DNA from: a virus
Virus record (IMG/VR): IMGVR_UViG_3300033981_000316
Location: 1 to 49,608 of that record
Strand: one strand, 5' to 3'
DNA: 49,608 nt
A program made the position numbers and the translations under genes. Under the pieces are notes generated by a model. That model saw nothing but the letters and a program-made list of their open reading frames with translations. It had not been told where the DNA came from and did no database searches. Positions 18,284 to 26,654 of this stretch are shown here, in pieces. Every line of letters begins with the position of its first letter. Position 1 is the first letter of the stretch.

Positions 18284-18285
18284 GA

Positions 18286-18456
18286 CTATTTTTTTACACA
18301 GTTATTATATGTTTTACCATACATCTTTTTAGTACCTTTCTTTTCATAACCTGGCCAACAACTCTTTGCACTTCCACCAGCTTTCATCTTAGGCTTCTTA
18401 CCAGCTATCTTCATTGAGATAGCTATTGCTGCTTGTTGTGCCCTACTTTTTGCCAT
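18286..18456 (-). CDS. Short basic protein with CWPGY...NNCVKK signature (56 aa)
   Basis: Read directly from sequence: MAKSRAQQAAIAISMKIAGK leads into KMKAGGSAKS and ends CWPGYEKKGTKKMYGKTYNN followed by CVKK. The C-terminal signature resembles a short Cys-containing motif I recall from marine phage genes, often fused to other basic modules. Here it stands alone, next to the DUF6321-like gene, so the two motifs may act together. It overlaps the upstream gene by 14 bases and is too short for many gene callers. Function is unknown. Confidence 0.7.
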   Translation of the reverse strand: MAKSRAQQAAIAISMKIAGKKPKMKAGGSAKSCWPGYEKKGTKKMYGKTYNNCVKK

Positions 18457-18715
18457 TACTTTTTCCTTTACCTTTATACTTATAATCAGGGTTATCTCTA
18501 TGCCATTTCTTTGTAGCAGCTACACCCTGCGCAACTGTTTTGGCTCTACCTATTTTAGTAAGATCAATTGTGTCCCATTGACCTTTATCTTTAGTAGGAT
18601 GGTTGACCATAATATGACCAACCTTTCCTTCTCCTTTTTTTGTAGTCTTCTTATATACTACATGTTTTTCACCACCGGCAGTAACTTTTACTTTCTTAGT
18701 TTTTGCCTTTGCCAT
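18443..18715 (-). CDS. Basic small protein (90 aa)
   Basis: Very Lys-rich at both ends (MAKAKTKKVKVTAGGEKHVV and a C-terminal KYKGKGKSNGKK), with a possibly folded core around VGHIMVNHPTKDKGQWDTID and RAKTVAQGVAATKKWHRDNP. The core pattern is seen in small phage proteins of unknown function. It overlaps the 56-aa gene downstream and is 2 bases from the upstream gene. Nucleic-acid binding is likely from charge. Confidence 0.6.
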   Translation of the reverse strand: MAKAKTKKVKVTAGGEKHVVYKKTTKKGEGKVGHIMVNHPTKDKGQWDTIDLTKIGRAKTVAQGVAATKKWHRDNPDYKYKGKGKSNGKK

Positions 18716-18717
18716 TA

Positions 18718-18963
18718 TTAAATCTTTTTACCAGAAGCAATACTGTTAAATTCTTTTGCTTTCTCAGCTGCCATCTTTTTTACATCTGCCATTAACTTTG
18801 CATTCTTTTGTATTTCAGAAGCTCTTTGTAATGTAGACATAGCAGATTCAACTTCCCATTTTCTCATTTCTGCTTTGTTACCACCAAAAATAGAAATACC
18901 AACTGAAGAATTTGCTTTCTTAGCTGGTGTGGATTTTTTAGTTGTTGTTCTTTTAATTGCCAT
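18718..18963 (-). CDS. Basic helical small protein (81 aa)
   Basis: An N-terminal basic arm (MAIKRTTTKKSTPAKKANSS) is followed by a predicted amphipathic helix or coiled coil (RKWEVESAMSTLQRASEIQK through KMAAEKAKEF). Of the basic cluster it has the clearest helical segment. No named family is recognised. It sits 2 bases from each neighbour within the tight basic-protein run, which suggests co-translation and a shared role. Confidence 0.55.
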   Translation of the reverse strand: MAIKRTTTKKSTPAKKANSSVGISIFGGNKAEMRKWEVESAMSTLQRASEIQKNAKLMADVKKMAAEKAKEFNSIASGKKI

Positions 18964-18965
18964 AA

Positions 18966-19232
18966 CTATCTAAATCTTGCTGCCTTTTGGGCTATGCCCT
19001 TGGGCTGTTTAACAAATTGTTTTCCTTTACTATTACCTTTAGCCTTTGCTTTATTTGTTGCAGCTTTCTCTCCTGCTGATAAAGAACCCCAAGCAGCTTC
19101 AGGTAAATATCTTTTTTTACCTTTTGACTTTACCTCTTTAGAAGAACCTTTCTTCTTATTTGCATAAGTTCCAGATGTCATCCATTTTTGTGCTGACCAA
19201 TCTCTTAAACTTTGCTGAGGATCTTTAGCCAT
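18966..19232 (-). CDS. Basic small protein (88 aa)
   Basis: Begins MAKDPQQSLRDWSAQKWMTS and has YLPEAAWGSLSAGEKAATNK in the middle and a basic tail. The DWSAQKWMT and LPEAAWGSLS pieces are short Trp-containing helices reminiscent of widespread small phage proteins that bind DNA or package with it. It overlaps the upstream 66-aa gene by one base (TAATG). Charge and context are the only functional clues. Confidence 0.6.
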   Translation of the reverse strand: MAKDPQQSLRDWSAQKWMTSGTYANKKKGSSKEVKSKGKKRYLPEAAWGSLSAGEKAATNKAKAKGNSKGKQFVKQPKGIAQKAARFR

Positions 19233-19432
19233 TACTTCTTGGTTTTATAACCACCACCTTTAGACTTATATTCTTTAGCTAAAAGTTGTGCTTTTCTTGC
19301 AGACCATTCTCCAGGATCTCCACCCTTAGAACCAGCTTTAATTCTTTCAAACAAAGACTTACGCATACCAGGCTTAGTGTAAACACCAGCCTGGTTAACG
19401 CGACTTTTAGTAGTAGATTTCTTTAGTGGCAT
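19232..19432 (-). CDS. Basic small protein (66 aa)
   Basis: MPLKKSTTKSRVNQAGVYTK leads to PGMRKSLFERIKAGSKGGDP and GEWSARKAQLLAKEYKSKGG, a segment I recall from small basic proteins in many phages (a GxxGxWSARKAQLLA-type motif). Note the WSARK in this gene and the WSAQK in the next gene, which may be related short motifs. It overlaps both neighbours by one base. Role unknown; probably nucleic-acid or capsid-interior associated. Confidence 0.65.
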   Translation of the reverse strand: MPLKKSTTKSRVNQAGVYTKPGMRKSLFERIKAGSKGGDPGEWSARKAQLLAKEYKSKGGGYKTKK

Positions 19433-19806
19433 TATTTCATTTTTTTAGCACCACCTTTTTTCATCATAGAAGCACCATACATAGCTTTAGGAACTGCAGT
19501 TTTAGGAGCTTTAGAAGTTCCACCTGAACGTCCTTTAGCTATTTTAGATGCAGAAACTTTAGCATTCTCTCCAGAGATTACACCTTTAGAGCCAGCTACT
19601 TTAGAAGCAGTTACACTTTTATTAGCATTAGTCATTCCACCAGTTTTCATTTTTTTACCAGCTGTAGCACCTACCGGACTTTTTGCAGCTTTGCCAGCCA
19701 TAGCACCAAATGTAGCACCTGCTGCACCTCCAGCAAGTTTACCAGCTTCATAACCATAATTCATGGCTGAAGTTCCTTTTTTAGATTTTTTCTTTGGAGT
19801 TAACAT
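19432..19806 (-). CDS. Basic Ala/Gly-rich protein, possible virion cargo (124 aa)
   Basis: Residues about 20-48 form an Ala/Gly-rich stretch (EAGKLAGGAAGATFGAMAGK) that could be a helix-packing or weakly membrane-active segment; the remainder is Lys/Ser/Gly-rich. It contains KMKTGGMTNANK and ends MMKKGGAKKMK, two copies of the cluster's GG motif. It is the first of the basic genes after the 341-aa gene. The composition fits an internal virion protein. Confidence 0.55.
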   Translation of the reverse strand: MLTPKKKSKKGTSAMNYGYEAGKLAGGAAGATFGAMAGKAAKSPVGATAGKKMKTGGMTNANKSVTASKVAGSKGVISGENAKVSASKIAKGRSGGTSKAPKTAVPKAMYGASMMKKGGAKKMK

Positions 19807-19818
19807 TTTATATAATTT

Positions 19819-20844
19819 TTAAGAGTTCCATAATTTTTCAACAGAAGCTGTAACATCTTTAAGAATATCTTCATTTAAAGGATTCTTAAAGTATTCTACA
19901 ACATCTGATACATTTCTACCAAGTAAGCTGTTAGACTTAGCATGATAAATATGACCATCTGCCTTACTTATAATATACTTAAAAAATACGGAATCTCTAA
20001 CAATTGATTTAATTTTTAGTGTTTCCATATCCATATTTACTGCATCAATGAAAGATTTAGCTGCTCTTTCTTTATTAGTCTCACCACCCTCTCCATTAAT
20101 GTACATATCCATATTCTCATAGATAATGTCATTTGGTGTTGATTTTCTGTACTGTGTACTATTAAGATCAACAACTTTTGCAATGTAGAATAGTTTAGTA
20201 CTATTCTTATCAAATAATTTCTGAAGTTCAGAAAGTGCTTTGTTACGCATTTTCTTGTACTCAGTTCTAACCATCACAGTTTCTTCTTCTTTATCTAGAT
20301 AAAACTTAGGTGGTTTTGCTTTTGATCTTGCATCTTCATAACTCTTTGCTATAATTGAAAATGCCCCAGCTTCAATAGCATAAATCTTAATTCTATCAAA
20401 AGGATCTTTTGGATCTAAAAATACTGGCTCATTACCACATTTAATATCAATCTTATTCCAGAAATCTTTATTGTCTGGTTTAAGTAATTTAACTTTGTTC
20501 CAAAAATCCTTATCCTCAATATCTAAAACATTAGCTGCAAGTTCTCTTTCAAGTTCTGCAACTGCTGTTCTTATTTCTCTAATTTTTGCTTCTCTTTGAT
20601 CTGATGGTAATGTTTTAATTTCTGGAGCAAATTCATTAAGCCCAGTAATATATCTTGTTACACCATTTACTTCAAGACAAGCTAATTGTTCTTGGTGCTT
20701 TACACCATCAAACAAAACTTGTTGGTAATTTTCTAATCCCATGTTTGACATTCTGCTGTCAAAGTATGGTCTAATAGCAATAGCTGTTTTTCTTGCGGTG
20801 GCAGCTTTGTTAATTTCCACCATTGTAAATTCTGCGTTTTCCAT
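19819..20844 (-). CDS. Conserved protein following the capsid gene (341 aa)
   Basis: Mixed alpha/beta protein, strongly charged, with Lys/Glu-rich helices (REIRTAVAELERELAANVLD; YKKMRNKALSELQKLFDKNS) and a C-terminal segment RDSVFFKYIISKADGHIYHA. A near-duplicated phrase KDFWNKVKL / KDFWNKIDI occurs at about 110-135. It has an AAAACCAACAAAAATG start context. It lies after the capsid terminator and before the basic cluster, a position conserved in crAss-like phages. I do not recognise a fold; a head-associated or non-virion assembly role is equally possible. Confidence 0.55.
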   Translation of the reverse strand: MENAEFTMVEINKAATARKTAIAIRPYFDSRMSNMGLENYQQVLFDGVKHQEQLACLEVNGVTRYITGLNEFAPEIKTLPSDQREAKIREIRTAVAELERELAANVLDIEDKDFWNKVKLLKPDNKDFWNKIDIKCGNEPVFLDPKDPFDRIKIYAIEAGAFSIIAKSYEDARSKAKPPKFYLDKEEETVMVRTEYKKMRNKALSELQKLFDKNSTKLFYIAKVVDLNSTQYRKSTPNDIIYENMDMYINGEGGETNKERAAKSFIDAVNMDMETLKIKSIVRDSVFFKYIISKADGHIYHAKSNSLLGRNVSDVVEYFKNPLNEDILKDVTASVEKLWNS

Positions 20845-20878
20845 TTTTGTTGGTTTTAAATGTTAATTAAAAATAAGT

Positions 20879-20905
20879 AAAAAGAGGGAGATTTTACTCT
20901 CCCTC
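20879..20905 (-). terminator. Strong intrinsic terminator after the major capsid gene
   Basis: Minus strand GAGGGAGA, loop GTAAAA, TCTCCCTC, then TTTTTACTTATTTTT. It is a perfect eight-base stem with a U-tract, 15 bases past the capsid stop codon. Confidence 0.93.
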
Positions 20906-20920
20906 TCATACTCTGATCTA

Positions 20921-22540
20921 TTATAGAGAGCCACCAGTGATTGGGTTTCTCATAACAATTTTCAAGACTTTTGTAGGGTCTTTTACCCAGATAGCTGGCA
21001 TTGTTTGAGACATCATCACACGGTACCCGTTGAATTGTCCAGAAGACTGGAATCCTTGAGTTCTTCCCATGTAGTCCATAGTACCATTTTGGTACCACCA
21101 CTTCAATTGGTTATCCCAAGAAAGTTTCAACATAAAGATGTTATCATTAGTGTTATCTGTGATATCAAAGATAATAAAGCTGTAAGAAGATAATGGGAAA
21201 CCATCAATGATTGGGTTCTCAATATCATTTGTATGAACATTGTCAAATGCTGGGTTAAGAACAAACTTAACATTTGCCAAGAATGGAATTACATATGAAG
21301 TATAAGCAAATCCAAAGTTCAAGTCCATACCTTTACCAGTGATAGCACCAATATCAGCAGCCTGAATTAACAAACCTGAAGAGATAGCTTCTTGCTTGAT
21401 GGCCTCATTAACCATACGCATACCACCCATACCAGTTTGTACAATAAGAGATCTTTTTGGATCTGGTCCTTGGAACTCAACCTTACCATTGAAGAAGTTA
21501 TAGATTTCTCCACGGAATAAGTCAAGAGTAAAGTTATTTTTGTTGTATACTCTTTTGAACGCATTGTTCAATTGTTGCCAAAGTCCAACAGATAATCTGA
21601 TATCATCTGGACCATCTTGCTTAACTTTACCTCCTTGTCCCCACATTAAGTAAGTCTCAATGTCAGTTGCAATTTTAGAAAGGTGAGCTGCTTCCATGTT
21701 TGTCAAGAAAGTTCTAGACAAATCTCCGTTATCAAATGCTTTTTTAACAGCATCTTTACCCATAACTTTTACCATATCCTCTAAAGATGTGATAGATGGA
21801 TCAGTAACATTTTTGTCAAATGTTCTCCAGATCTCTGTTACAGGAATAGTACCATCTGCATTCATACCACCTTTGATCATTAAGTCTGCTCTAGAAGAGA
21901 TAGAATAATGTACGTGAGCTTCAGCACCACCAACAAAGTTGTAGTATTCACGGAAACCAGCTTGTGTAATGATGTCAGAAAATCTTTCACCATACTCACC
22001 TCTTGCAGAACCTTTTCTGAAGAATCTAGTTCCATTAGCTAAATATGCATTGTCTAAGAATCTAGTGTTGTCATTATTTACAAGTTGAACAGTGTAAATA
22101 AATCCATCACCAATTGGAAGAATGTCTTCATCTGTGATGTACAATTCCACACCATTATACTTGTCATAAGTAATAATGTCACCGTGACCAAATTCTCTAC
22201 GGCTTAATTTAATTCTGAAGGTTGTTCCATCAATACCTTTGAAAGTATTTGTTGGTTCAATATCTTCAATTACATATGGAAGATCTGTAGAGACAGGAGT
22301 CTGCCACTTATACTCTCCACGAGCATTATCAACCATAATTACATTTTTGCCACCAAAGCTAGAAAGCTGATAAAGGGGCATTTCTACTTTTTGAGCCATA
22401 GCCCAAAGGTCTACTGGACCTAAATCCATAGGTTCAGCATCTTTTAACATATTCACTAAGTGATAAGAGTCTACATGCGATGAAGCTTGGTAGGCTGTAT
22501 CTCTCAGGAATATCCCATTGTTTAAAATTGGAGTTGCCAT
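20921..22540 (-). CDS. Major capsid protein, crAss-type HK97 fold (539 aa)
   Basis: The N-terminus MATPILNNGIFLRDTAYQAS and the RKGSARGEYGERFSDI region match the crAss-like capsid protein as I know it. It lies in the standard order portal, scaffold-like, capsid. Length (539 aa) is near that of other crAss-like capsids. A Tyr/Asn/Asp-rich beta region at about 430-510 and a short positively charged C-terminus fit an HK97-like protein with insertion domains. The gene has a short leader and a strong terminator, and uses more GC-rich codons than its neighbours, consistent with very high expression. Confidence 0.92.
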   Translation of the reverse strand: MATPILNNGIFLRDTAYQASSHVDSYHLVNMLKDAEPMDLGPVDLWAMAQKVEMPLYQLSSFGGKNVIMVDNARGEYKWQTPVSTDLPYVIEDIEPTNTFKGIDGTTFRIKLSRREFGHGDIITYDKYNGVELYITDEDILPIGDGFIYTVQLVNNDNTRFLDNAYLANGTRFFRKGSARGEYGERFSDIITQAGFREYYNFVGGAEAHVHYSISSRADLMIKGGMNADGTIPVTEIWRTFDKNVTDPSITSLEDMVKVMGKDAVKKAFDNGDLSRTFLTNMEAAHLSKIATDIETYLMWGQGGKVKQDGPDDIRLSVGLWQQLNNAFKRVYNKNNFTLDLFRGEIYNFFNGKVEFQGPDPKRSLIVQTGMGGMRMVNEAIKQEAISSGLLIQAADIGAITGKGMDLNFGFAYTSYVIPFLANVKFVLNPAFDNVHTNDIENPIIDGFPLSSYSFIIFDITDNTNDNIFMLKLSWDNQLKWWYQNGTMDYMGRTQGFQSSGQFNGYRVMMSQTMPAIWVKDPTKVLKIVMRNPITGGSL

Positions 22541-22568
22541 TTTTATATTTGTTTTATTTGTTACTTAA

Positions 22569-23810
22569 TTAAAATCTCTTGAAGAATCCACCTCTTGAGA
22601 TAGTTTTTTGCGGTTTGCTAGTTCTTGTTTTTGAATCATATTCTCTATCATCATTTACAGAAGAAGTAATTTTTCTAGCTTGTTCTGTCTTTAATTGTCT
22701 TACAACTTTTTCTGTAGCTTGCTTACCACCTTGCTCTTTTATCTTTGACTTATATCCATTTGGATCTGCAAGTAACCAAAGTGCCTCAGCAATTAAATCA
22801 TGTCTTGGTTCTACAAACTGATATTTCTCTAATAAGTGGCCTAGTAAGTTTGTAGGTTTACCAGATATAGATGGATAATTAGGTTGTACTAATCCGGAGT
22901 ATAACATACTTTGTACTTTCTTATCTAATCTTATTCCACCTATCTCACCATTAACAAGAGTACTATATACATTATCTGTATAAGCTCTAGCTGCTTCTTC
23001 TTGCTGTTGCCTTTTTAATTCTTGTTCAGCAAGTTGTCTAGCAACTATTTCTTCTTGCATTCTATCTAACTTTGGTTTAAACTGATTAGCCTTTTGTTCA
23101 AGTCTATTCATATCTTTCCAGTCATTGATTTCTTCTTCAATTTCTTCTGGAGTACCAAAGCTTGTAGCATATAAATACTGACGTGCAATTTCTGCTTGAT
23201 CATATTCATCAGATGGATCTAGTTGTCTCATCTCTTCTACTTGAGCAAGAGTTCTAAAGAGACCTTTAAGATCTGTACCACCATCTGCTACATACTTAGC
23301 TGCATACTGAAGTTCTTCTGGAAGTGCATTAAAAAACTCTTTTGGAGTATTTTCTCTTACTGCATTTTCTCTTTCCTGGAAGTTTGCTTCAAATAGTTCA
23401 CGGAAATCTTTTGTAGTATATTCTTCTAATGGTTTGTCATCATCAAAAGGTACTAAAGATCCTTCCTCAATCATTTTTTGTGCTAATTCAGCAAGACCAG
23501 ATTTATCAATTTTTGGTCTACCTTTATTACCAGCATCTTCTTCTTGAGTAATTAAACTATCTAGCTCAGCTATAGTTTCTTCTACTTCTTCTTTCTTTGC
23601 TACTTCTTCTTTAGAAGCAGGCTTGTCAAGGAACGAGGTATCTGTAGTTTCCTTTGAAAATACAGATTTTGGTTTTTCTTCTTCTACTGGTAGCATTACA
23701 TTTTCTGCTCCCGGCATTCCAAACATCTCATCAATATTTACATCTACATTCCCTACCAGTGTAGAGTCCTGTACCTGACCTTTGTCAGATTTGTTTTCTA
23801 ATTCTTCCAT
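22569..23810 (-). CDS. Putative head scaffolding protein (413 aa)
   Basis: The N-terminal 130 residues are acidic and low-complexity (VEEEKPKSVF; EEVAKKEEVEETIAELDSLI), the centre is a long coiled coil (LDRMQEEIVARQLAEQELKR, QQQEEAARAY), and the C-terminus is basic (SKPQKTISRGGFFKRF). This is the usual build of scaffolding proteins, and the gene lies between portal and capsid genes. A basic C-terminal tail could contact the capsid interior. It starts with a CAAAACCAACACATATG context after a 91-base gap that may hold a promoter. No protease domain is visible. The scaffold role is inferred from composition and order. Confidence 0.75.
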   Translation of the reverse strand: MEELENKSDKGQVQDSTLVGNVDVNIDEMFGMPGAENVMLPVEEEKPKSVFSKETTDTSFLDKPASKEEVAKKEEVEETIAELDSLITQEEDAGNKGRPKIDKSGLAELAQKMIEEGSLVPFDDDKPLEEYTTKDFRELFEANFQERENAVRENTPKEFFNALPEELQYAAKYVADGGTDLKGLFRTLAQVEEMRQLDPSDEYDQAEIARQYLYATSFGTPEEIEEEINDWKDMNRLEQKANQFKPKLDRMQEEIVARQLAEQELKRQQQEEAARAYTDNVYSTLVNGEIGGIRLDKKVQSMLYSGLVQPNYPSISGKPTNLLGHLLEKYQFVEPRHDLIAEALWLLADPNGYKSKIKEQGGKQATEKVVRQLKTEQARKITSSVNDDREYDSKTRTSKPQKTISRGGFFKRF

Positions 23811-23901
23811 ATGTGTTGGTTTTGTTTATAATTTAATATAAGAAATAAACTTCAAAAATTTATGATAATAAAATTTATTTTTCGCACTATATAGCTAAGT
23901 A
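23811..23901 (-). promoter_or_regulatory. AT-rich gap with promoter-like sequence upstream of scaffold and capsid genes
   Basis: This 91-base gap between portal and scaffold genes is the longest in the head module. Minus-strand CTTATATTAAATTATAAAC resembles the GTATATTA elements seen elsewhere. It would give scaffold and capsid a separate transcript; no hairpin is seen. Confidence 0.3.
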
Positions 23902-26652
23902 CTATTCTTTTTCTTTATTTTTATTTTTATTATCGTATTTATTTTTGTTTTCTCTGGCTATTTGTAGCTGTTTATCTGCTATTTCTTTCTGTGCCATGAT
24001 CTTTTCTCTCTCTATATCCATCTTCTGAGACTGTCTTAAGTTTTCATTAGATTGCTTTTCAATCTGTAAACTTGTTTGTTGCTCATAAGCTTCTGACTGT
24101 CTTATCTCTTTCATAGCATCTGCATAATCAGATATTTGATTTTTATTTACATCTGCCATAGAGCCATAACCTGCTGCTTTAATTTCAGCAACCAAGATAT
24201 CTCTTTGTCTATCTTTTTCTTTTTCAGCAGCTTGTGCATCAAGTTTCATCTTCTCAGTTTGCTGCATTGACTGTAATTGCTGTTGTTGCATTTGCTGTTG
24301 TTGCTGTAGTTCTTGTTGTTTTTGTGATGATATTTTTTCTTCAGAAGCTTTAAGAACATTATTAAGCTCTGCAATTGAATCAGATTGTACTATTCTTCCA
24401 AGATCATAAATACTTGCTCCAGTAGTATTATTTTGAATAGCCATTTGTTTTAACTGTTCTAATACAGATCTATGATTAGCAGTTGTAGAACAATAAATAT
24501 TTAAATCTCTCATTAAGAGATCTGTACCATTTACTTCAAAGTTTACTTTCTCATCTGCAGAAGTTGTATATGTAAGTCTTGCAGATGGTTTTGTAGAGTT
24601 ATAGTATTGTGCCAAGTCAGTTCTCATTTGATGAACTCTTGGCATTAGATAATCACAGTGCTGAATAAAGAATACTTCTGTCTGTGCATATGACGCTTGT
24701 AAAGCTTGTTCTACTCCGGTAGCTGTAGTTTGAGATAACTGTTGACCCATTCTTTGTGGGTTAACACCTATTACTTCATATGCTTGTTGCTTAAAGTGAT
24801 TAGCTAAACTAATTCTTGACATTAATCTTTCTGTCTGAGAAAGATCTAGTTTTTGAAAATGCTGGAAGTTTAATGCATTCTCTGTATTTGTAATAGATGT
24901 ATCCAAAGGTAACATCTGGAAGTTCTTCATTGCAACATATGCTTTAGCATAGTTTCCTTTACCCCAGTCTTCTCCAAGAGAATGTTTAGGTAGAGTATTC
25001 TGATCAAGCATGATAATAGTACCTAGTTCATCTACTAAGATATCTGCAATCTGATTGTTTACAATGTTATATCCAATCTGATATGGCTTCATTAGATCTA
25101 TAAGTGCAGTAGACTTAGTATTTCTATCTGAGAACACAGAACCTTCTACTGGTAACTTACAACCATATAAACTTTGATCTCCTTTAAATTGGAACTTTAA
25201 TGCTCCAATTTTATTTTTTTGTACACCAATATATATTGGAGAGAATCCTCCTGGATTATTCATACCCCAGAAAGAAGGAATGTTTGGACCAATTTTAATA
25301 CCACCCCAAACTTCATTAATCCAAATCCAATCTATATGCTCACCTTGTACAAGAGTATCTTTAGTTTTGTTTTTGAATAATCTATTATCATATATTGGTT
25401 TGTCTGTTACTTCATAATCTTCTGTAACAATTTCATTTGCAACTTCTCCAGTTTCTGAAATCTTTGTAAGGTGACCAACTTTTCTTTGTGACTTCCAATA
25501 TGCTGTAGTTACTCTTAATAGATATGCAGTACCTTGATCAAAGTAATCTTCACCTTGTGAAAGTATTTGATTTATAATATCGCCACCATCTGTAATTGAG
25601 TTTGCAACTGCAGTTGTATACTGTCTATATGCAAGAGAAGGCATATTAACATTCCATTCATGAGATTTTGTGCCGTCATAATATGTACCATCATTTTGAT
25701 ATCCACCAACTATATAACCACCAGATCTAATAGGATAGATTGCTTCTAATGCCTTTAATTGTTCTTCAGACATAATATATCCAAACTTGTCTATTACATC
25801 TGATACAGTAAACATATCTATCTTACCTACCCAGTTACCTTGTGATATATATCTTGCATCTGGAGATTTGTGATAGAATGTAACTACTGGATTCCAGAGT
25901 TCTACCTCATAGTCATCTTCCATCATGTGGAAGTGCCAGAACTCTCTATCTGTAATAAGCATGTCTCTAAAGGCTCTTTCCTCTAGCTCATCCATTCTAA
26001 ATCTTTCAACATCTACTTTATGCTGATGATATGCCCACTGCTCTATCATAGATCTATAATCTTTCTTAAAGAAAGATTCTATCTCTGGTAATGTTTTAAG
26101 ATTTTCTGGTGATACTTGCTCTTGTACTTCAGGTGCTTGAGGATCTATTCCCTGCTCTATTAATGCAGTAACAATTTTTAACTGTGCATCTGCTAAAAGA
26201 GTTTCTTCTACCATCTGTCTTTTTTCTTCTAGCATCTCATTATATGAGAACTCATCTACCGCTCTATATGTCAGTTTAGTTGATCTTTTAGCAAACTCTG
26301 CTACTAACACATTAATTACGTTTGGAATAATTGGATAGAACTTTAACTCAAGAGCTGTTGCTTCTTCTCTGGTTAATATTTCTACTATATCTCTATATTC
26401 ATTATTCTCCTCAATTATATAATCTGTTCTATCTATAATTCCCTTTGCAAGTTTATAGTTCTTCATTAGTCTTCTTGCATTTCTTCTGATTTGCTTAAGA
26501 CCATTCCATTCTAACCAGTCTAAGTTCCAAGCTGCCCATTCTTCATCTTTATCTTTCTTAGATAAAAACTGTAGAGGCTGGGTAATACTACCCATCCTAT
26601 TTTGTTCTGTTTTAGCTCCTTTTTTTAACTGTAATGCGTTATATACCTGCAT
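23902..26652 (-). CDS. Portal protein (916 aa)
   Basis: It directly follows the terminase gene, 2 bases downstream, and is large as in crAss-like phages. The N-terminal half has the portal-like helical/beta mix (WLEWNGLKQIRRNARRLMKN; YYDGTKSHEWNVNMPSLAYR; WINEVWGGIKIGPNIPSF), and the C-terminal 200 residues are a long Gln/Lys/Glu-rich coiled coil (QKQQELQQQQQMQQQQLQSM), likely the barrel or an internal extension. Twelve copies should form the DNA channel. I recognise the SRISLANHFKQQAYEVIGVN segment as crAss portal-like. Confidence 0.88.
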   Translation of the reverse strand: MQVYNALQLKKGAKTEQNRMGSITQPLQFLSKKDKDEEWAAWNLDWLEWNGLKQIRRNARRLMKNYKLAKGIIDRTDYIIEENNEYRDIVEILTREEATALELKFYPIIPNVINVLVAEFAKRSTKLTYRAVDEFSYNEMLEEKRQMVEETLLADAQLKIVTALIEQGIDPQAPEVQEQVSPENLKTLPEIESFFKKDYRSMIEQWAYHQHKVDVERFRMDELEERAFRDMLITDREFWHFHMMEDDYEVELWNPVVTFYHKSPDARYISQGNWVGKIDMFTVSDVIDKFGYIMSEEQLKALEAIYPIRSGGYIVGGYQNDGTYYDGTKSHEWNVNMPSLAYRQYTTAVANSITDGGDIINQILSQGEDYFDQGTAYLLRVTTAYWKSQRKVGHLTKISETGEVANEIVTEDYEVTDKPIYDNRLFKNKTKDTLVQGEHIDWIWINEVWGGIKIGPNIPSFWGMNNPGGFSPIYIGVQKNKIGALKFQFKGDQSLYGCKLPVEGSVFSDRNTKSTALIDLMKPYQIGYNIVNNQIADILVDELGTIIMLDQNTLPKHSLGEDWGKGNYAKAYVAMKNFQMLPLDTSITNTENALNFQHFQKLDLSQTERLMSRISLANHFKQQAYEVIGVNPQRMGQQLSQTTATGVEQALQASYAQTEVFFIQHCDYLMPRVHQMRTDLAQYYNSTKPSARLTYTTSADEKVNFEVNGTDLLMRDLNIYCSTTANHRSVLEQLKQMAIQNNTTGASIYDLGRIVQSDSIAELNNVLKASEEKISSQKQQELQQQQQMQQQQLQSMQQTEKMKLDAQAAEKEKDRQRDILVAEIKAAGYGSMADVNKNQISDYADAMKEIRQSEAYEQQTSLQIEKQSNENLRQSQKMDIEREKIMAQKEIADKQLQIARENKNKYDNKNKNKEKE

Positions 26653-26654
26653 AG

